A stretch of 64,000 bases of DNA from Acanthochlamys bracteata. Taxonomy: Eukaryota > Streptophyta > Magnoliopsida > Pandanales > Velloziaceae. Made by a program: the position numbers and the translations under genes. The notes below the pieces were generated by a model, which saw only the letters and a program-made list of their open reading frames with translations, was not told the DNA's origin and did no database searches. Positions within the stretch are counted from its first letter, which is position 1; each line of letters starts with the position of its first letter. The stretch lies in the NCBI GenBank assembly GCA_019914995.1, contig CM034139.1, positions 2,086,461-2,150,460 on the forward strand, written 5' to 3'. This document shows, piece by piece, positions 23,261 through 35,019 of the stretch.

Positions 23261-25566
23261 CGGTAACAAACCTTTATCTTGAAAAACGAAGGCAAAATAG
23301 ACTTAATTGTAACAAAAAACAAAATAAATCATCTAATCTGAAAGTAAATGTAGTATAGAAAGTCTAATAATTAAAGAGACTAAAAGCTCTTAGCGTAATA
23401 TTTTGTAATTTAATGAAAAATTATGGGCTCAAAATTTTGCTTGTTGCAAACAAAATGAACTAAATAAATATTATAGACACTACTATAAAGAACTAATAAA
23501 TATTTCTAATATCTAGAAAATGCTTCTTGTTCAATTTTAGCATCTAAAATTACTGAGATCCTTATAAGAGGTCCCTAAAGAGTTGTTTTTAAGCCTCTAA
23601 AATGCATGTGAAAACCATTAAACAATATTTTGTGATAAAGCAATTTTTCAAAAAATAAGGAAAACAAACTTAAGAATTATAGAAATTAGTACACATTTCT
23701 TAATTGTTTAATTTTGATTTTGTATTCTAACAAACAAAAAAAATGCCGCCCTATCATATAGACATAATTATTCATTTTTTTTTTGAAATTTTTTAAGTTG
23801 TTTTCATTTGCATTTACTAAATTTGTATTAATAGAATTTCGACAAAGACTACAAAAAGAGAATTATAAATTCTAAAAAATTTATTAGTAGTTATTATGTA
23901 ATAGTAGCTAACACAGATACCATATATAATCAAAAAGACTTTAGCCCTATTCAACGGTATTTTTTTTGTGCTTTAAATTTCAAAAAAACACAAAATAAGA
24001 ATTGAAGTGTTTGGATAAATACTTTTACTTATTTACTCTGTTTTTATTAGTGAAAAATAAAAAGTATTTTATAAATTCTTTAAAAAAAATAGTTTGGTGA
24101 CTTTTCTCCGCTAAAGGTAAAAGGAAAAAATAAAAATTTATCTTATTTAACCATTTTCATTATTGTTCATTTACTATTCTATATAAAAGGTTTTGTCATT
24201 TGTTCTTCCATTTCGTTTTGATTCTTTTCTTTTCAGTGGCATCCTTCATTTACAGTCGTTCATGCTGCTATCATCAATTTGGTAAATTCCGCTTTCGGCC
24301 TTTCCTTTCAACAAAAACACTAAATCATCGTTTTTATCAATCTCATTATCTTAGAAGATTTGAACCAATCAAGTCAACAATTTTTCTCACCATTAGGCCC
24401 TCATTTCTAAACCAAAAAATTGAATCAATTCAATCTATTGTGTTTTGCTTTTAATCAATTTTCTAAATCCATTTGTTGCATGATTCGAGAAAATCAATAA
24501 GATGCTAATCAACAAAACTCTAAATCAATCGCGATTTATTAATCCGAAACGTTGTTGTTAGAAGGTTTGAACCAATTCTTTCCAAAGATACTATTAACTA
24601 GTTTGGTAGCAACATTCAATCTACTACTCTCTGGAATGGTTGAGAGAACCCAAAAAAATATAATCACCAAATTCTAAACCAAAAAATGTAATCGGCGCCT
24701 ATTGAAGAAGATAACTTGTTTTTCTTCATTTCCTTTTTTGCAAAAGTTTTCCAATTGAAAATCAATTAAAAGTTAGCGAAAATGTTACCGTATTGCATTC
24801 TCATTATTATATATTGATTTCAAAAAAAATCTATTTTTTCTTATTTTTTTGTTGATGTTTTTGTTCTATAATTTTTCAAAGATATATAATAAGATTACAT
24901 TTTCTTAAAAATTATACGATTATATTTGTGCCTTGCCTCATTGATGTTGATTTCTCACTCTTTCAAAGATACATAATAAGATTAAATGAAAAGTTATATT
25001 ATATTTTAAATTTTTAAATTTGTTGTTAAATTTGCAGAGATAAATTTTCTAACTGAAATGTCACCATATATTAAAACAACAAGTATTACTAGTTTTGCAG
25101 AGATGAACTTATTTTTGAAAGTTTAGCTATTTTGCAAATTATAATTGCTGTTAATATAACTATTATTTTACAAATTGTAATTGTTTAGTTTGTCTAATAT
25201 ATTAATACAACAAGTATTATTATCACCTCATTCTGCCTTATTAACACACATAGGGAATGTTGATTACTAGGTAACTTATATTTATATGTAAAAGTTTCTT
25301 GTGAATTCTTGAGATTGATTAATGAACTATACCTATGATCAGTGTGCTCTTTTCAGAAACTTTATACTAAATAGTGTGCTATTTAAATGTGAAATAACAC
25401 CCATAGGTGGTGAAATTTCATTAATTATTCCTTTTTGCACTTTCTCTTTTAAAAACATTAATCTTGATCCTTAGAGTTTTCTACTGCTTCATTACGTGTA
25501 CTTAGTTGATTTGATATGTTTGCTAATGGCATACTTTTTGTGTGTATTTGATAGCAAAAGAGCTAT
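23261..25566. other. AT-rich intergenic stretch, no gene seen
   Basis: There are many homopolymer runs and no sustained codon-like pattern. A pyrimidine-rich stretch at about 24,190-24,450 has an open frame of 84 codons with low-complexity, aromatic-rich translation. It looks like untranslated or random sequence. A weak MITE-like word (TGTTTGGATAAATA near 24,010) is present, but I could not find its partner end. Confidence 0.5.
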
Positions 25567-25594
25567 TGGCACTACTACAAAAAAAGATCAATAC

Positions 25595-25890
25595 CGACTA
25601 ATTTTTACCGACCGAAATGATTTTGTACGGTAATATTATCAAATACCGATTGAAATAAAAATATTTGATATTTTATATAAATTTATCGACTGAAAAATAA
25701 ACAGTCGGCAAATTAAATACATTACCAACTGTGTGGTTTTTCTGTCGATAATTTATGTATATTACAGACTGCTTAATTTTATTATTAGTCGGTGATATTA
25801 TCGACTATTGTTTCTAAACAGTCAATAGATTTTTTAACTTTACCAACTAAATTTTTTAACAGTCGATATTTTTTAACTTTTTAATCAACC
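25595..25890. promoter_or_regulatory. Left subterminal repeat array of the CACTA element
   Basis: Repeated short words in both orientations, such as ACCGACTA, ACCGACCG, ACCGATTG, TCGACTG, AGTCGGCA and AGTCGGTG. In En/Spm elements comparable arrays are the binding sites of the element's DNA-binding protein; here that role is inferred. Confidence 0.7.
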
Positions 25891-25899
25891 CGACACGAA

Positions 25900-26400
25900 C
25901 GTTCTTTCCATTTTTTTCCCCCCTCTTGCTAGCTAGGTTTTCGCCGAGCCGTTGTTTCACCACCGATCTATTCTCCTCCTGTTTGATTAAGCTCTTCTTG
26001 TCAAAAATTTCAACTTCCGTCCAACGCCAACATTTTTCCTTCCGTCAAACACTCTTTCACACCGATAATTTACGGTTTTTAAAAAAAATTCGATCCTTCT
26101 TCGCCGGATCTATTTCGCCTTGTTGATTGTCTTTGCCAATTTTTTTGAGTCGCCGTTTTTTTTGCGAAAAATTTCATCTCTGCACCCTTAGTTGGACAAA
26201 AAATTTTCATCGTTGTTTTTCGTCGGTTTGCTTCTATATCAGCATTACTTGTTATTTCACCTAAAATTCAAATATTATTTCTCTTGACAAGCTATTGTTC
26301 CAGGATTATAGGATAAGCTTGGAAAATTGGCACCAACTTTTGCATTGTTGCTGGAATAATAATAGCTCCTTATTTTGTTGATAGGTGAGTTTTAGGTAAC
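25900..26400 (+). other. Exon-like captured segment inside the CACTA element
   Basis: Pyrimidine-rich, leader-like sequence (from about 25,910) is followed near 26,300-26,392 by a segment that reads, in one frame, KIGTNFCIVAGIIIAPYF, then GATAG|GTGAG. The hydrophobic run could be a membrane segment of a captured gene. There is no continuous reading frame from an ATG, and I do not recognise the source. Confidence 0.3.
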
Positions 26401-27261
26401 GTTGAGATTTACAAGATACATTACTACAAATATAGTAGAAAAATCAACCGATGGGCATCATTTAACAGTGAAGTGATGTCAGGTTTTCTATGTAGGTTAC
26501 TATGTGGTGGTTAGTAGTATCGCTGATGGCAATCAGTCCATTCATGCAGAACTGTCCGTTGATTTTGTAGATGCATTTGGTAACTGTTAGCTTCTTTTTC
26601 TAAAAGATTGTGGTCCTGTTCATTCATCAAAATGCATCTAGGAAATCTAATCGGATAGCAATGCCATATCATTTAGTTCTTAACTCATAGAAAATAGTTA
26701 TTTGAGGATAAAAAGTCTAGCTTCTATCTGTAGAGATTTGAATATTGCAACATTATTATTTGTTGTCTTATTATTATATTTTTTTTTGAAAAGGCTCTGG
26801 TATGTAGGACTTGATTTATTCTTTTGAGGTATATTGGAATTGCTACTAGACCATAAAATGCATCAGTGCATCATTTGAAATCTCTATTCTGCCTCCATGC
26901 TCATGATGTATTTGTTTTTGCATGATGTGATTCTCTCAAGTTTGTGTTTTGCTGATGTCATGTCTATGATGGTTTATACCACCTTGCAAATGGGAAATAC
27001 AAGAGCTTGTTTATCTGAAAGTAAAACTAGTAAAGACCTTATTTTACAAACATCAATTTAATGTTGCTCTGCTTCCTTACTATAGGGTGTGCTCCTTTCT
27101 TGACATTGTTTTGTTTGTAGTAGCAATGCTTATAAGTAGTTGGTAGCAAAAGTAATAGCTTTGATATTTCTCCAATGGACAGGTAACCAGAGTTTTGATT
27201 ATGTGTCACAGCAGTTTTATGATATATTTTGAATTGTTATTTTTTAAGTGGTTGTGCTTTT

Positions 27262-27288
27262 GTTTTTTTTTTTTTTTTTTTTTTTTTT
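27262..27288. repeat. Poly-T tract
   Basis: A run of about 27 T directly upstream of a TTGCAG acceptor-like site, resembling an exaggerated intron pyrimidine tract. Confidence 0.9.
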
Positions 27289-27295
27289 GTTGCAG

Positions 27296-27379
27296 TGGTT
27301 AACCCTGAAAGATGCAGAACAAAAAAATGGGGATGTTGGCATGAGACTCAAAATGGAAAAACCTTTTTTTGCTTGTCAG
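27296..27379 (+). pseudogene. Captured exon-like fragment with Cys/Trp-rich peptide
   Basis: The segment is bounded by TTGCAG and CAG|GTGAAA. It reads NPERCRTKKWGCWHETQNGK in the open frame. The spacing of R-C-R-T, K-K-W and C is loosely like the start of a plant WRC domain (RCRRTDGKKWRC in growth-regulating factors) with residues missing, but the remaining zinc ligands are not evident. It is best treated as an exon fragment of unknown origin carried by the CACTA element. Confidence 0.25.
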
Positions 27380-28689
27380 GTGAAAAATATCTGATAATGT
27401 CTTTGTTTAACTTGTGAAGCTTTATTGGCAACTTTTCTATCTTGTAAAGAATTTTGCTTCTTTGGATAATTTGTATTATGACAATTATGTATACAAAAAA
27501 CTATAGATAGTAAATGCCAGTGTCCACCCGAATTTAAAAATGATGGTGTCAAAAGTTGTGAAGTAATGGACTTCCGTCACTTCTTCATGAAATGTTACTG
27601 TAGACAATGACATAAAATTCTTCTTAGAGAATTTTGTTCCTCACTACACTGGAAGGCATTCCTGAAAAACATCAACACTCCTTTAGAACTACATACTCTG
27701 GAGCACCACCTACTCCTAATAATGTCTTGTCCAACAACAATGGTTCACAATCTTTAATGAATGTATGAGGTGATGTTATGATACAATTAAGAACCGAATT
27801 GTAATTGAATTAAGTATTTAAATGATCTTTTATTTGAATTGTATCCAACAATGGTTTTAGTATCCAACAACAATAACTGATTTTTGTTTTAATTGATAAA
27901 CGTACTTTGATGAATATTATTGTGGTTGTTATGTATATTTTGAAGAAAATATATTGAATGATGATTCATATATTGAATGGAATGATTAATTTTAGAAAAA
28001 TTAATTAAAGCAAGAAAGAATAATAGTGCTAAATATATTGCTCATCTATCGAAAGATATTTTAAAAATTACCGATACCTATCGTTAAAATAATTATTGGT
28101 AAAAAAAAATCTAAATAATTATTGATGAAAAACAGTTGAAATTAACGATTTTTATCCAAATTTTGAGTTGGTAATAACCACTCTTAGTTATTTTTGATTT
28201 GAAACTATTTTTTAATGTTCAATGCCGAATGAAAATTTTTATTTTAGTTTCTTGAATCATTTATTTTTTGATTTTTTTTCAAAAAAATAAAAGGATTTAA
28301 TATTATTTTAGTTGGTAAACTTTTATGACTTTTATTATTTATTTTTTAGCTCTTGCCGACTACTTTATTCAATCGGTGAAGACCTTATTTCTAATAGTGT
28401 GGTTCATGAATAGATACTTCATGCCAAACTTATAGTCTCTACTAATTCGTATTCTCACTGTTATGACGACTATTGAAGATATTGATGAAAACAATTTTCA
28501 ATGCTCCGTTTAGTTAGGTAATTGTTAGTGAAAAAGTTTAAAATTTTTGTCCAGCACTATTGAAGAAGCACTTTTTTTTTGTAAGCAAGCTGAAATTAGA
28601 AGGATTGATTTTAGTCCAATTATCTATTTTTGTACAAAATCTCTAATTGTTCTTGAAAAATTGATTTGAAGGCACATTCTCCTACTATT

Positions 28690-30360
28690 GGATCAATATT
28701 TATTCAAGAAAATGAAGGAAACTACATTGTTCCTTATTGAACACTTCTCTTAGATCATCAGATCACGACACAAATGTTGTTGTTATGACGCAGTTTCTAA
28801 AAGTATGTTCAATATACATGCTGTGGTTATTTAGACTATTAGTGACTTTATTACATATGGAGATCTTTCTAGATGGGTTATGAAAGGTAAACTTACATGT
28901 CCCATTTGCAACAAAAATACATCTTGGGATAGTATAAAGAATAAAAAAATATACTATCAGAGATCACAGACGATTTTTAGCTCTGAATCATTGTCTGAGA
29001 AAGAGTAAAAAATTTAATAACAAGGCCGTAAAGAGGTGTAAGCCAATAGATATAACTACAGAGGATATATTATTATAATTGGATGTCATTAAATTGTACA
29101 AACATTTATGAAAGTCACCGACACTAAAAAAACGAAAACATTTAAACATTTAAATTAGTCCAAAAAAAATATATTATAAGAATTATCTTATTGGAAGCAC
29201 TTACTGATACGTTATAATCTTGATGTTATATATATTGAAAAGAATAGTGCTGAAAGTATTCTTGGACAATGACGAATATTGAAGGCAAATCAAAGGACAC
29301 TATTAGTGCTCGTAAAGGATCTGGAAAAAAAAAGTATAAGACAGTTATATCTATTTCATAACGGGATAATATTGTGAAATCATATGTCTACTATATGTTA
29401 AGGCCGGAGAAAAGACGGACATTATGTGAACTCATATCTTAAGTCAAATTTACAGATGGATGCCTAGTTAATATATCAAGATGTTTGAGAACAACAGATG
29501 GAAAAATATTTAGGATGAAAAGTCATGATTATCATGTATTTTTAAAAAAATTTATACCCATCGGATTGTGTGATCTTTTGCATAATGATGCACTAAATGC
29601 AATAAGGAGCTCAATCGATTCTTTATAATTTTATGCTCGAAGGTCAGTAGAGTGGGTGTTCTTGAAAAATTGCAAGAAAGTATAGTACCGATCCTATGCA
29701 AGTTGAAAATGATTTTTCTCCCGCCATTTTTTGATGTTACGGTGCACCTGACTATACACCTATCTTTTGAAGCAAAAATTGCTCGCTCTGTTCAGTATCG
29801 ATAGATGTAAATCATTAAAATGTTAGCATTTTTTTTGGAATTATATTCTATGCATATTCATTTAAAATATAATTTATTCAAATTATTAATTATGCCATTC
29901 TTTTTAGGACTATTGGTAAGTTCAAATCTATTTTGCATAACAAATTAAGGATCAATTGCTGAGTCGTATTTTGTGAAAGAGTACTTGCATTTCTAACCAA
30001 TGTATTTAATAGGAGAAGAAAGTTTTTGAATAAGGGGATAGGAATTTAGATGCGTTTAAAGCATCGCCGCTTCTCTATTCATGATTTTTTTTGAAAGAGT
30101 TGAGGCAATTGGAGGTGTAGATAAGAAGACTCTAGATCATTACGAATTTGTAAATGCTGATTGGTTCGTGGTTATAACTGCAATTAAATTCATCCTTGAC
30201 GATAACTTTCTTAACCTCTGGGTATTTCTAATATGTTAATTATCTTAACTCATGCGAAATATTTGTGATAGTGAGTATAAAAATTTAATGATGATGGAGA
30301 ATCACTAGATTTATGAGATGAGGCATAGAAGAGAATTTTCGGAATGGTTCAAAAACTAAG
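28690..30360 (+). pseudogene. Decayed CACTA TNP2-type transposase (with DUF4218-like part)
   Basis: Translation across changing frames gives the hallmark order of plant En/Spm TNP2 proteins. Near 28,815-28,925 it reads FNMHAVVIWTISDF...GKLTCPICNKNT. Next comes NHCLRKSKKF-like sequence, then near 29,275 EGKSKDTISAR. Around 29,400-29,560 it reads RPEKRRTLCELIS, KFTDGCLVNISRC and MKSHDYHVFLKKFIPIG. Near 29,640-29,800 it reads VLEKLQESIVPILCKL, PPFFDV-VHLTIHL and EAKIARSVQYR. A C-terminal MRHRREFSEWFKN is at about 30,310-30,355. Several stops and frameshifts make it non-functional. I did not find this element's terminal repeats. It lies just outside the CACTA element ending at 28,399 and is not part of it. 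Confidence 0.85.
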
Positions 30361-32880
30361 TAAGGTTTGCATATTAAATCAATTAATACAATTCTAATTG
30401 ACCATTTTTTCTAATTGTTTTGAACAATGTGATATTTTTAGATAAGATAATTGTAACAATAAATGACAACATTAATTAATTAAATATAAAAATTTAAATA
30501 TCTAGATTAGCATTTTGTAGAAGCAAGTTATCTAGTTATATTTTAAATAGAATAGCGATTGTTAAAAATATGTTTAAAATTAATTTGAACTATATATGCT
30601 ATTCTGTTGGGTTATAATAAAATTAATACTAAAAAATTAACTTACTTTTTAATGATCAATTTTCATAAAAAAGATTTGTATAGTTGGACAAATATAAATT
30701 AAGCCATCAAATTTCAATTAGAGCTACAAATACTGAAGAATCTAAATCTGAAGAATCAACTAAAATAACTTAATTTAAAACAATATATTTAAAATATTAA
30801 TAGTTTTAATTTTTGGTATATTTTTTAGCCATTATCAATTTGTTTTGGAGATCAATCAAATTTGTTTTTTTTCAATAATTTTTTTTTAATATAAAAAAAA
30901 TAAAATAAATAAAAAAAAAAAAAAGAATAACTTATAAAAAATTATTGTTAATATAAAAGTAAAAAATAAATTATTAGTATCATATGCATATAATTATACA
31001 TTTTTTTTGTACTTGAAAATTTATTAAGAAAAACTAATTCAAAAAATTATTCCATCAGTCTTCATTATGAGTTGTATTGTTGTATTTTTTTTTTTCAAGT
31101 TTCAAATTTTTGAAACAAGTTAGTTAGCAACCATCTCACCATCTCACACTAATGTTTTTGTATTCTTGGGTCTTCAATTATCCTTACAATTTTATGTAAA
31201 TGTATTTGTTTTTTTGATTCTAAAAACTATTGAAAAAATAATGGTAAATATATCATAATATATTAATTGAAAAAATTGCAAATCTTTTTTTGCGTGGTTT
31301 TCACTAATTTAAATTATTAAAACTTTTTGAGTTATTAAAGTTATCCATCGACCAATCATCGATAATGGTATCTATCTCCTTCACAATATTTATTAAAATC
31401 CGATTAAGATTGCATGCTACTTTAAGTTAAAGTTGGTGTTAAACTTAAGCCAAACTTAATTGAAATCAAAGACCAATTGATCATTTGGTTTTTTTTTTGT
31501 TTTTGATGAGTTTGTCTCATTGTAAGTTGTTGTTAATTTAGCAAATTAGCGAACCTTACCTCATTAAGATTATAAACTTTATACAACTTGTTACTAGCAT
31601 TAGTAATTTGTACTTAATTATAAAAATATCCAAATACATACCAATACAAGTAAGAGTATTGGAAAAGTATGCAAATTTAAATTTAAGATCTAATATAAAG
31701 GCAAAATAATATAAAGAAGGATATCATACCAATATTTTTTTCATTTACTTATCATTGTTGTAACTATAGGTCTAGATAATGAATTTCTTAGAGTGAATGA
31801 AACATGGTATCAATATTAAGAATTGAATGTAAAACTAATGGAGAAGTAGGATAGTAAACACTAAATAATAAAACAGTAGTATCATAAAATATTTTTAAAA
31901 AATTTACAAGTTTTTCAGCAATAATTTAAGCAATAGTTTGAGTAATATGTTATTTCCATTCTTATATTAAAAAAAATTATAAACACAATTTTATAATCTA
32001 ATGTACATTTTAAAATCAAGTAAATAGAATTACATTTTACTGGCATATCAAGATTGAACTTATAAGATAGTCAAATGTTCTGCTAATCAATATCTCATAA
32101 ATTCAACTAACGTCGGTTTGAACTAAGCTAAGAATAGCAAGACGAATGTCATTAATCTGTATACTTATCAGCTTCATATCTGATGCCACCCATGTATAGG
32201 CTTAACTCTATTTCAAAAAATCGAATTACATTTGTATTTGCTGAACATTGTCTAGTGTGATGCAGATGCTGTGATTGCTTATGCCAAAATTTTTAGCTAC
32301 ACTTATAATGCGCTTAAAAATATTTTTATCATCATATGTGTATTCAATAAGTCTAAAACTAATAATTTTTTTTTTCATATTCCAATGTGAATCTAAATAT
32401 TATGAAACATTATTTAAATAATCTTATTAGCTCTACCGATCAAAATATCAAATGTTAATGAAATAGAATATGTAATGAACTTAACCAGATCTTAATATAG
32501 TGTGCATTTTATTATAATAAGTAATCATAATATCACTTCTAGTAGTTCTTCTTCTAACTTTTTAAACTGTGAATTATGTGCTATTTAACTATGCTTTTCA
32601 TAAAATAGCTCACAAAAATTAATAGACAAATTCATCGCATAAATCGTACGGGTTAGATATTCCTTAACTATATTAGAATCATAGTAATTACCAAACTATT
32701 CGTATTGAATTTAGGTTGAATTTGTGAAGACTCCCTTCCGATTTCTTTTTTGACAATAAATTTTCTTACCATATGTTATTAAGTGTCGGGTTTTAGTATT
32801 AGGATTAATAGTTAGAAGCTTTTCTTGCAAAATTTATATCTTGTCATTTTTTATTTAGTACCATCATTTTGCGTTATATA
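30361..32880. other. AT-rich stretch, no gene seen
   Basis: Very AT-rich, with runs of A or T up to about 18 bases (for example near 30,890-30,925). No reading frame, terminal repeat or known motif was recognised. It may include the non-coding tail of the CACTA element whose transposase precedes it. Confidence 0.5.
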
Positions 32881-32897
32881 TTCAACGTTGAAGTAAT

Positions 32898-33113
32898 TCA
32901 AGGCTTCAAAAATTGTCGCTTTTGAACGTTTATTGTATTGAAGTCTTGTTGACACAGAACTGTTTTACACTCGAGATTAGAGGAGTTTTTTCTTTGTATT
33001 AGACGAACTTTGTCGCTTTCTTTCATACGGGCAACATTTATCTCTTCCAAATTTTGATCGTTCATGTTATAATCATCCACACCAAGATCAATAGAACGAA
33101 CATTTAGATCCAT
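32898..33113 (-). pseudogene. 71-codon frame, possibly the N-terminus of a hAT-type transposase
   Basis: From an ATG at 33,113 the frame reads MDLNVRSIDLGVDDYNMND, continues acidic, then turns basic (RLIQRKNSSN) and ends at 32,898. Acidic-then-basic beginnings rich in D and N, followed by R-K-x-S-S/T-x-V-W, precede the BED zinc finger in many plant hAT transposases. Here the zinc finger is not reached. An upstream in-frame ATG would extend it to 144 codons, but that extension is hydrophobic leader-like sequence. The copy at 58,0xx has a shifted, shorter frame. Identity is uncertain. Confidence 0.3.
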
Positions 33114-33339
33114 TAGAAATAAGAACACTAAAGGGGTTTCTAGAAATGTGAGAATATGAGTTTGTGAATTTTGAAACAAGAGGGAAAATTCATATATTTG
33201 AGATTTGAGAATTTGTAGAAAAATAAGAGGAAGTTTGTTGAGCGAGGATTGAGAAAAAATGAGGTATAGAGATGAGTTGTGTTTTTTTTTTATAAAAAAA
33301 GAGCAACGATCTGTGTACGTTGGGTGCATCATGCTTATG

Positions 33340-33500
33340 TGAAAATGACATCATCAACGGTCACAATAAACGTTGGCTATTTTGGAGACCTCAACGATCG
33401 AAATATCTAAAGCAGTCTTCTAACGGTCACTTATGACCGTTAGCGGTTCCCTCTAATTGCTAACGGTTATGAGAGACCGTTGGCGGACTGCAATGGACTC
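33340..33500. repeat. AACGG/CCGTT-rich subterminal-like zone
   Basis: About eight close copies of AACGGTC, CCGTTAG or CCGTTGG occur in both orientations within 160 bases. Clustered AAACGG words near the ends are the known transposase-binding sites of maize Ac, so this may be the end region of an Ac-like hAT element. The same zone is at 58,455-58,590. Confidence 0.45.
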
Positions 33501-33815
33501 TTGACTATATCTTGACATCTGGAGATGGTTGCTTTTTTTTTTAAAAAAAATTTAATTATACTCACATAGTCGATGACCTGGTCAACGGAACATGACCTAA
33601 GTTGTTAAGACCGACCCTTCTACTCAAACCTATATTTTTATCTCTGTTCTTGCTTCTAAATATAATTGAAATTCAAATCAGTTGCAAATACATTTGAAGT
33701 ATAATAATTGAGCTGATCTTTAACTCATTCTCTCCGGATTCTAAATTCGCAGGATTCGATTCTGTAGAATCTTTTAAAAAATTGAAACAAGTTCTTAGAT
33801 TTTTTTTAAAGATTA

Positions 33816-34071
33816 GTCAGTGCGTTCCCCAAAAGCACTTTTCTAATTTTTTCTTTCATATTTTTAATAAACTTTTACAATATTTTACAGAATTTATTTA
33901 AGTATTTAGAAAGGATAGAAAATTTTTATGTAGTAAAATTTTCTTATTGTTTATTTTTATTATTATTTTAGGTCAAAATAATAGAACTTGTTTATCGAAA
34001 TAGGACAAAAATATCAACTATTTCAGAAATGTATTTTTGAAAAGCATTTCCAAACACTCCATAAAGTATTT
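33816..34071. mobile_element. MITE-like element with GTGCGTTCCCCAAAAGC ends
   Basis: Left end GTGCGTTCCCCAAAAGC. The right end is the complement of GGAGTGTTTGGAAATGC. These form imperfect inverted repeats around an AT-rich core of about 220 bases. In the second copy of the surrounding duplication the element is cut at 59,224, where the 1.2-kb array begins. No clear target duplication was found, so the superfamily stays open. Confidence 0.4.
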
Positions 34072-35019
34072 TGAAAAATTTTTATATCATGAAATTATAA
34101 TATAAATTTTTTATAAGTTTTAAATTTATAAAAAAATTAGAAACTCAACTTTTCTAGTAACCGAAATGATTACTCGTTGCACGCATTTCAACTTTCTATA
34201 TATATAATCACCTTATTGGAATCATAGTTGGAAAACCGAACCAGACGTCGATCCGGACAAAAGTCTGAGTCAACGAGTCGCGGATTAACCCACCCGCTCA
34301 ACCAGTAGGTGCTGTCCAGCCTATGCTGAAGTTTAGATAACACACAGCAAAGGCTACTCCATTAAGTCCAAACAGTAAGATCCATTTTCAGTAATCACGA
34401 AACAACAAAACACTTTACAATAAAATTCAAACAGCAAAATACTTTATAAAAAATATATCAAAATCAATTATATTTAAGCATGAAACTTTTAGACATCAAC
34501 TTTTCTAATTTCAACTACGAATGTTACACAAACTAAGAATGTTACAAGTACTTGAACTTCAAGCTTTCAACAATAACACCAACTAAAAAGCAACAAACAC
34601 TTTAATAATATCTCAACAGTGATAACATCTCACTTTCTTACAAAACATTTACAGCTTCGTAGAGGGATATCCCATCCAAGGCTTCAACTGTTTGAGAGGA
34701 GGAAAAAACACATTCAATCCAAGGCATTAAACTGGCAAGCAGTTAGCAAACTTCTCCAGTGTTACCTGTGCAATGTTAAATCTATGACACTCAAGTGGAT
34801 TACATGAAAAATCAGATACAATAAAGTATAAACAGGACAGCTGATATCATAATAAAATAAAAACTATAGCAATCTAGTTTGTAAAGGAAACAAGTGTTTT
34901 GTAAACTGTAGAAAAAAAATGGCCAGCAAGCCATATTGGTGTCTATAATAAATACATAAAATGCAGAAAACCCTATGATGGCAGGAACAAAAAAGTTCCA
35001 CATATGTCTACCATACTAC

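Larger units (their letters stand above)
25570..28399. mobile_element. Non-autonomous CACTA (En/Spm) element, complete
   Basis: The left end is CACTACTACAAAAAAAG and the right end is the complement of CACTATTAGAAATAAGG. Both are flanked by TGG (25,567-25,569 and 28,400-28,402), the three-base duplication expected of CACTA elements. Both ends carry dense variants of ACCGACTA/AGTCGGTA (25,595-25,890 and about 28,065-28,375), the subterminal arrays to which such transposases bind. No transposase frame is seen inside. The interior instead has GC-richer, exon-like stretches (about 25,880-26,400 and 27,296-27,379), suggesting captured host sequence. Mobilisation would need a transposase supplied in trans. 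Confidence 0.88.
32881..33975 (-). repeat. Segment duplicated at 57,979-59,224 (copy 1)
   Basis: Begins TTCAACGTTGAAGTAATTC and ends at TTTTAGGTCAAAA, exactly as the second copy does. The copies differ by scattered substitutions. Copy 2 has about 70 extra bases near 58,690-58,760 and another block near 58,970-59,040. It includes a short minus-strand frame, a zone of repeated AACGG/CCGTT words and the left part of a MITE. Confidence 0.9.

Noticed and set aside
24200..24454. 84-codon plus-strand frame as a small gene
   Set aside because: Low-complexity F/S/R/Y-rich translation from a pyrimidine-rich region; no recognisable start context, domain or conserved copy.
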